A DNA stretch of 64,000 nucleotides from positions 1-64,000 of the forward strand of contig JBKEAJ010000118.1 of the NCBI GenBank assembly GCA_047972135.1, given 5' to 3'. Origin of the DNA: JBKEAJ01 sp047972135 (lineage in GTDB: Bacteria; Bacteroidota; Bacteroidia; Bacteroidales; Prolixibacteraceae). Of this stretch, positions 61,229 to 64,000 are shown piece by piece. The notes below the pieces were generated by a model, which worked only from the letters and a program-made list of their open reading frames with translations, made no database searches and was not told the origin of the DNA. Numbering within the stretch: position 1 is the first letter of the stretch; every line of letters starts with the position of its first letter. A program made the position numbers and the translations under genes.

Positions 61229-64000
61229 ATGAACATAATACAAACATCATTAAAGCATAAACAGGTAACACTCACGGTGTTGATTATGGTATTTGCCGTA
61301 GGAGTGTATTCATTGTTGACCATGCCTCGTCGCGAAGACCCAAAGATTACCGTACCGCTGGGTTTGGTGGTGGCATATTATCCGGGAGCGACAGTGGCAC
61401 AGGTAGAAGAGCAAGTTACGGGTAAATTGGAGCAGACATTATTTCAGTTTGCGGAGATAGATAAAGACAAGACCTACTCAACAAGTCTTGACGGCATTTC
61501 CATAATAAATGTGTGCTTGAACGACAATGTGAAAGCTACCGACGTTTTTTGGAACAAATTGCGCCATCAGCTAATGCTTGCCGGCAAGACGGAACTACCC
61601 AAGGGCGTTTTGGGTCCCATTGTCAACTCAGACTTTGGCGACACCGAAGCGATGCTGATAGCCCTTGAGAGCGACAACACGAGCTACACCCAACTGGCGG
61701 AGTACAGCAAAATACTAGAGGACAAACTACGACAACTCCCCGAGAGTGCGAAGATTAAGCGCATAGGCACGCAGAAGGAGCAAATCACCGTTTACTTCGA
61801 CTCTCAATCTTTAGCCATGTATAACATTAGCTTACAGCAAGTTGCAAAGGTTCTACAATCACAAAACCTTGCTGGTGCAACAGGTGAAATTCGTAACGAC
61901 GATTTAAGCGTATCTCTGCATTCCACAGGTAATTACAGCAGTATTACCGAGATTGAAAATCAGATAGTCGGCACATCTCGCAGTGGTTCGGTAGTGCGTT
62001 TGGGCGACATCGCCAAGCTCAAAAGAGAATATGCCGAAGCAACAACAGATGTCGGGGTGAACGGCAAAAGGGCTATCATAGTATCAACACAAATGCAGGA
62101 GGGCAACAACATTGTAAAATTTGGGGAAGCCGTGAGTGAGAAGATTAAGGAGACTAAACAGTTACTACCTGACGACTTGGAGCTTACCGTTGTTGTTAAT
62201 CAGCCCCAAACGGTAGACGAGAATATCTCGCACTTTTTAGGGGAGTTTCTGTTGGCAATTATATCGGTGATAATAGTATTGTTGTTGCTGCTGCCGTTTA
62301 GGATGGCAGCTATTGCCGCAACGGCTATTCCTGCGACGGTAGCCGTAACTTTTGCCATGCTCAATGGTTTTGGCATAGAGCTTCATCAGGTGTCGCTGGC
62401 AGCACTAATTGTGGTATTAGGCATGATTGTAGACGATGCTATTGTGGTTGCCGACAACTATCTATCCTTGTTAGAGCGAGGAGTTGACAGAAGCGAGGCG
62501 GCATGGCGCAGTGCCTCCGACCTCTTTGTACCGATAGTCGGAGCAACTATAACCATCATAGCATCGTTTATGCCACTGGCATTGCTCACAGGTGCTATCG
62601 GCGAGTTTATCGAAGACCTTCCCTACACCGTAACCCTTGCTTTCACTTCCTCGTTTATGCTATCGATGGTTTTTACGCCGATACTCTGCTATGTGTTTGT
62701 CAAGAAAACTAAAAGGTCGGCACTCAACGAAGCCGGTAGCAAGCCCAAGAGAAAGAATCTTCTCGACTATATGCAAAGTGGCTATAACACCATGATTGCA
62801 TGGTTTGTAAAACACAGTTTCATCACCGTAGTCTTCAGTATAGTGAGCATCTTCCTTGCATGGTTGGTGTACACCACGTCGGTAGGACAAAAGTTCTTTC
62901 CCTATGCCGAGCGCAATCAGTTTGTCATAGAAGTGTGGACACCCACCGGCACTTCGCTCGACAAGACGAAGAAGGCAGTAGCAAAACTGGAAGTACTGAT
63001 AAAAGATGACGAGCGGGTAACTAGCTACGCCTCGTTTTCGGGTCAGAGTGCGCCACGCGTTTACTACAATTTCTCGCCTGAGTTTCCTGTAAGCAACTAC
63101 GGACAGATATTGGTAAACACTACGAGCAACAAGTCTACCGAGCAGCTTGCCCATGAGTTGGAAAACCTTGTCGGCAATGCTGTTCCCGAAGGCATAGTAC
63201 AAGTCAAGCTGATGCAGCAGGGTCAGCCTCTCAAATCGCCTGTGGAGATACGCATTTTTGGTGATGATGTAAACGTACTAAAACGTATAGGCAATGATGT
63301 AAAAGAGATAGTAAAATCTGAGCAGGGCAGTATCTTTGTCAGTCAGGATTTCAAGGAAGACTACTTCGGCATGAGCATAAAGCTAAAAAGCGAAGCTAAT
63401 CGTTTGGGCTTTACCACCAACAGCATAGCGCAAGCATTATACACCAACATCAGCGGCTATCCGGTTTCTACAATCTACGAGGGCGACAATGCCGTAAACA
63501 TAGTACTGCGTCTCGACGAGAAAAAAAGAAGTTCATACGAAGACACAGAGAACATATTTTTGGAATCTCCCGCAACGGGAGAGAGCGTAGCACTGCGTCA
63601 GGTGGCAGAGCTAGTTCCGCAGTGGTATCCGGGTAGAATAATGCACCGCAACGGGGTGCGTTGTCTCACGGTGTCTAGCGAGACAAGCGATGGTGTACTT
63701 CCTGCAGAGCTATTGGCAGCTGTGAGTCCACAAATCGAGAATATGTTGTTGCCGTCGGGCTACCATATTGAGTATGGAGGTGAACACGCCAATAAAGACG
63801 AGGTCTTTGGTCGTATTTTGCATGTACTTGGCATTAGTATAGCCTTGATTTTCATCATATTGCTAATACAGTTTAAGAACCTCAAAGAGCTATTCATCGT
63901 AATGCTGTCCATTCCCCTAGCCTTGTTTGGAGCAGTGGCAGGCTTGGCAATTACGGGCAACAACTTTGGTTTCACAGCCTTTGTGGGAATCATCAGTCTG
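61229..64000 (+). CDS. RND efflux transporter, AcrB/HAE1-like (cut by the window edge)
   Basis: This frame stays open from the ATG at 61229 to the window edge: 924 codons of an expected 1010-1050. It opens with a membrane segment after SLKHKQVTLTVLIM and a porter domain with LVVAYYPGATVAQVEEQV. The proton-relay Asp pair lies in LGMIVDDAIVVADNYL (about residues 402-417). A second membrane block appears near the right edge. The pump expels small molecules using the proton gradient. It is co-transcribed with its adaptor and probably controlled by the Crp/Fnr regulator upstream. Confidence 0.93.
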   Translation, partial: MNIIQTSLKHKQVTLTVLIMVFAVGVYSLLTMPRREDPKITVPLGLVVAYYPGATVAQVEEQVTGKLEQTLFQFAEIDKDKTYSTSLDGISIINVCLNDNVKATDVFWNKLRHQLMLAGKTELPKGVLGPIVNSDFGDTEAMLIALESDNTSYTQLAEYSKILEDKLRQLPESAKIKRIGTQKEQITVYFDSQSLAMYNISLQQVAKVLQSQNLAGATGEIRNDDLSVSLHSTGNYSSITEIENQIVGTSRSGSVVRLGDIAKLKREYAEATTDVGVNGKRAIIVSTQMQEGNNIVKFGEAVSEKIKETKQLLPDDLELTVVVNQPQTVDENISHFLGEFLLAIISVIIVLLLLLPFRMAAIAATAIPATVAVTFAMLNGFGIELHQVSLAALIVVLGMIVDDAIVVADNYLSLLERGVDRSEAAWRSASDLFVPIVGATITIIASFMPLALLTGAIGEFIEDLPYTVTLAFTSSFMLSMVFTPILCYVFVKKTKRSALNEAGSKPKRKNLLDYMQSGYNTMIAWFVKHSFITVVFSIVSIFLAWLVYTTSVGQKFFPYAERNQFVIEVWTPTGTSLDKTKKAVAKLEVLIKDDERVTSYASFSGQSAPRVYYNFSPEFPVSNYGQILVNTTSNKSTEQLAHELENLVGNAVPEGIVQVKLMQQGQPLKSPVEIRIFGDDVNVLKRIGNDVKEIVKSEQGSIFVSQDFKEDYFGMSIKLKSEANRLGFTTNSIAQALYTNISGYPVSTIYEGDNAVNIVLRLDEKKRSSYEDTENIFLESPATGESVALRQVAELVPQWYPGRIMHRNGVRCLTVSSETSDGVLPAELLAAVSPQIENMLLPSGYHIEYGGEHANKDEVFGRILHVLGISIALIFIILLIQFKNLKELFIVMLSIPLALFGAVAGLAITGNNFGFTAFVGIISL

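Noticed and set aside
62660..63202. A 180-codon minus-strand frame
   Set aside because: It is antisense to the RND transporter and has no recognisable domain or start context.

Overview
The window comes from a Bacteroidetes chromosome, most likely a member of the order Bacteroidales. This rests on a SusC/SusD pair, many promoters of the Bacteroidetes type (TAnnTTTG, sometimes with an upstream TTG 19-21 bp away), few Shine-Dalgarno sequences, a WecA-like transferase next to rnpB, 2-oxoacid:acceptor oxidoreductase genes, and the cell-envelope order DUF6089 - uppS - bamA - three ompH/skp - murI. No rRNA, CRISPR array, phage or intact insertion sequence was seen. One tRNA gene and the RNase P RNA gene are present.

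Layout. 1-9 kb: a truncated GH35 beta-galactosidase, a PhoB/PhoR-like two-component pair, and a SusC/SusD outer-membrane glycan-uptake pair. 9-16.8 kb: tRNA-Met, mltG, a YgjP-type metalloprotease, an AI-2E family permease, a START-like protein, a PhnA-like protein, a membrane metallophosphoesterase, rsmG and tag. 16.8-26.4 kb: two tandem paralogous outer-membrane barrels, an internally shortened AlbA/Schlafen-type protein, cca, an EEP-family protein, pyrE, an SRPBCC protein, a 44-residue cysteine protein and a LysM/amidase. 26.4-36.7 kb: a 1233-residue NtrY-like kinase coupled to rlmH, fabI, ppdK, rnpB, a WecA-like transferase and nth. 36.7-45.4 kb: leuB-sdaA, a patatin/barrel fusion, korAB and murI. 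45.4-52.6 kb: the BamA/OmpH envelope-biogenesis cluster and argH. 52.6-64 kb: rnhB, a SPOR lipoprotein, a large coiled-coil lipoprotein followed by a frameshifted barrel protein, ilvA, and a Crp/Fnr regulator followed by an RND efflux operon that runs off the end.

The most unusual content lies between genes. The intergenic spaces hold a mosaic of short hairpin-forming modules repeated many times in both orientations. They assemble into larger composites of about 370-500 bp (three copies) and about 180 bp (one inverted pair). One module stands apart: a 124-bp element sits exactly against the start codon of two unrelated genes (leuB and the SPOR lipoprotein), each time flanked by a direct repeat of the start-codon context, and a shortened copy abuts the GH35 start. 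It carries a small reading frame that enters the host gene in frame in two cases and ends in an ATGA overlap in the third.

The other strong regulatory inference is a perfect FNR-type palindrome (TTGAT-N4-ATCAA) between a Crp/Fnr gene with an FNR-like recognition helix and the efflux genes it precedes.
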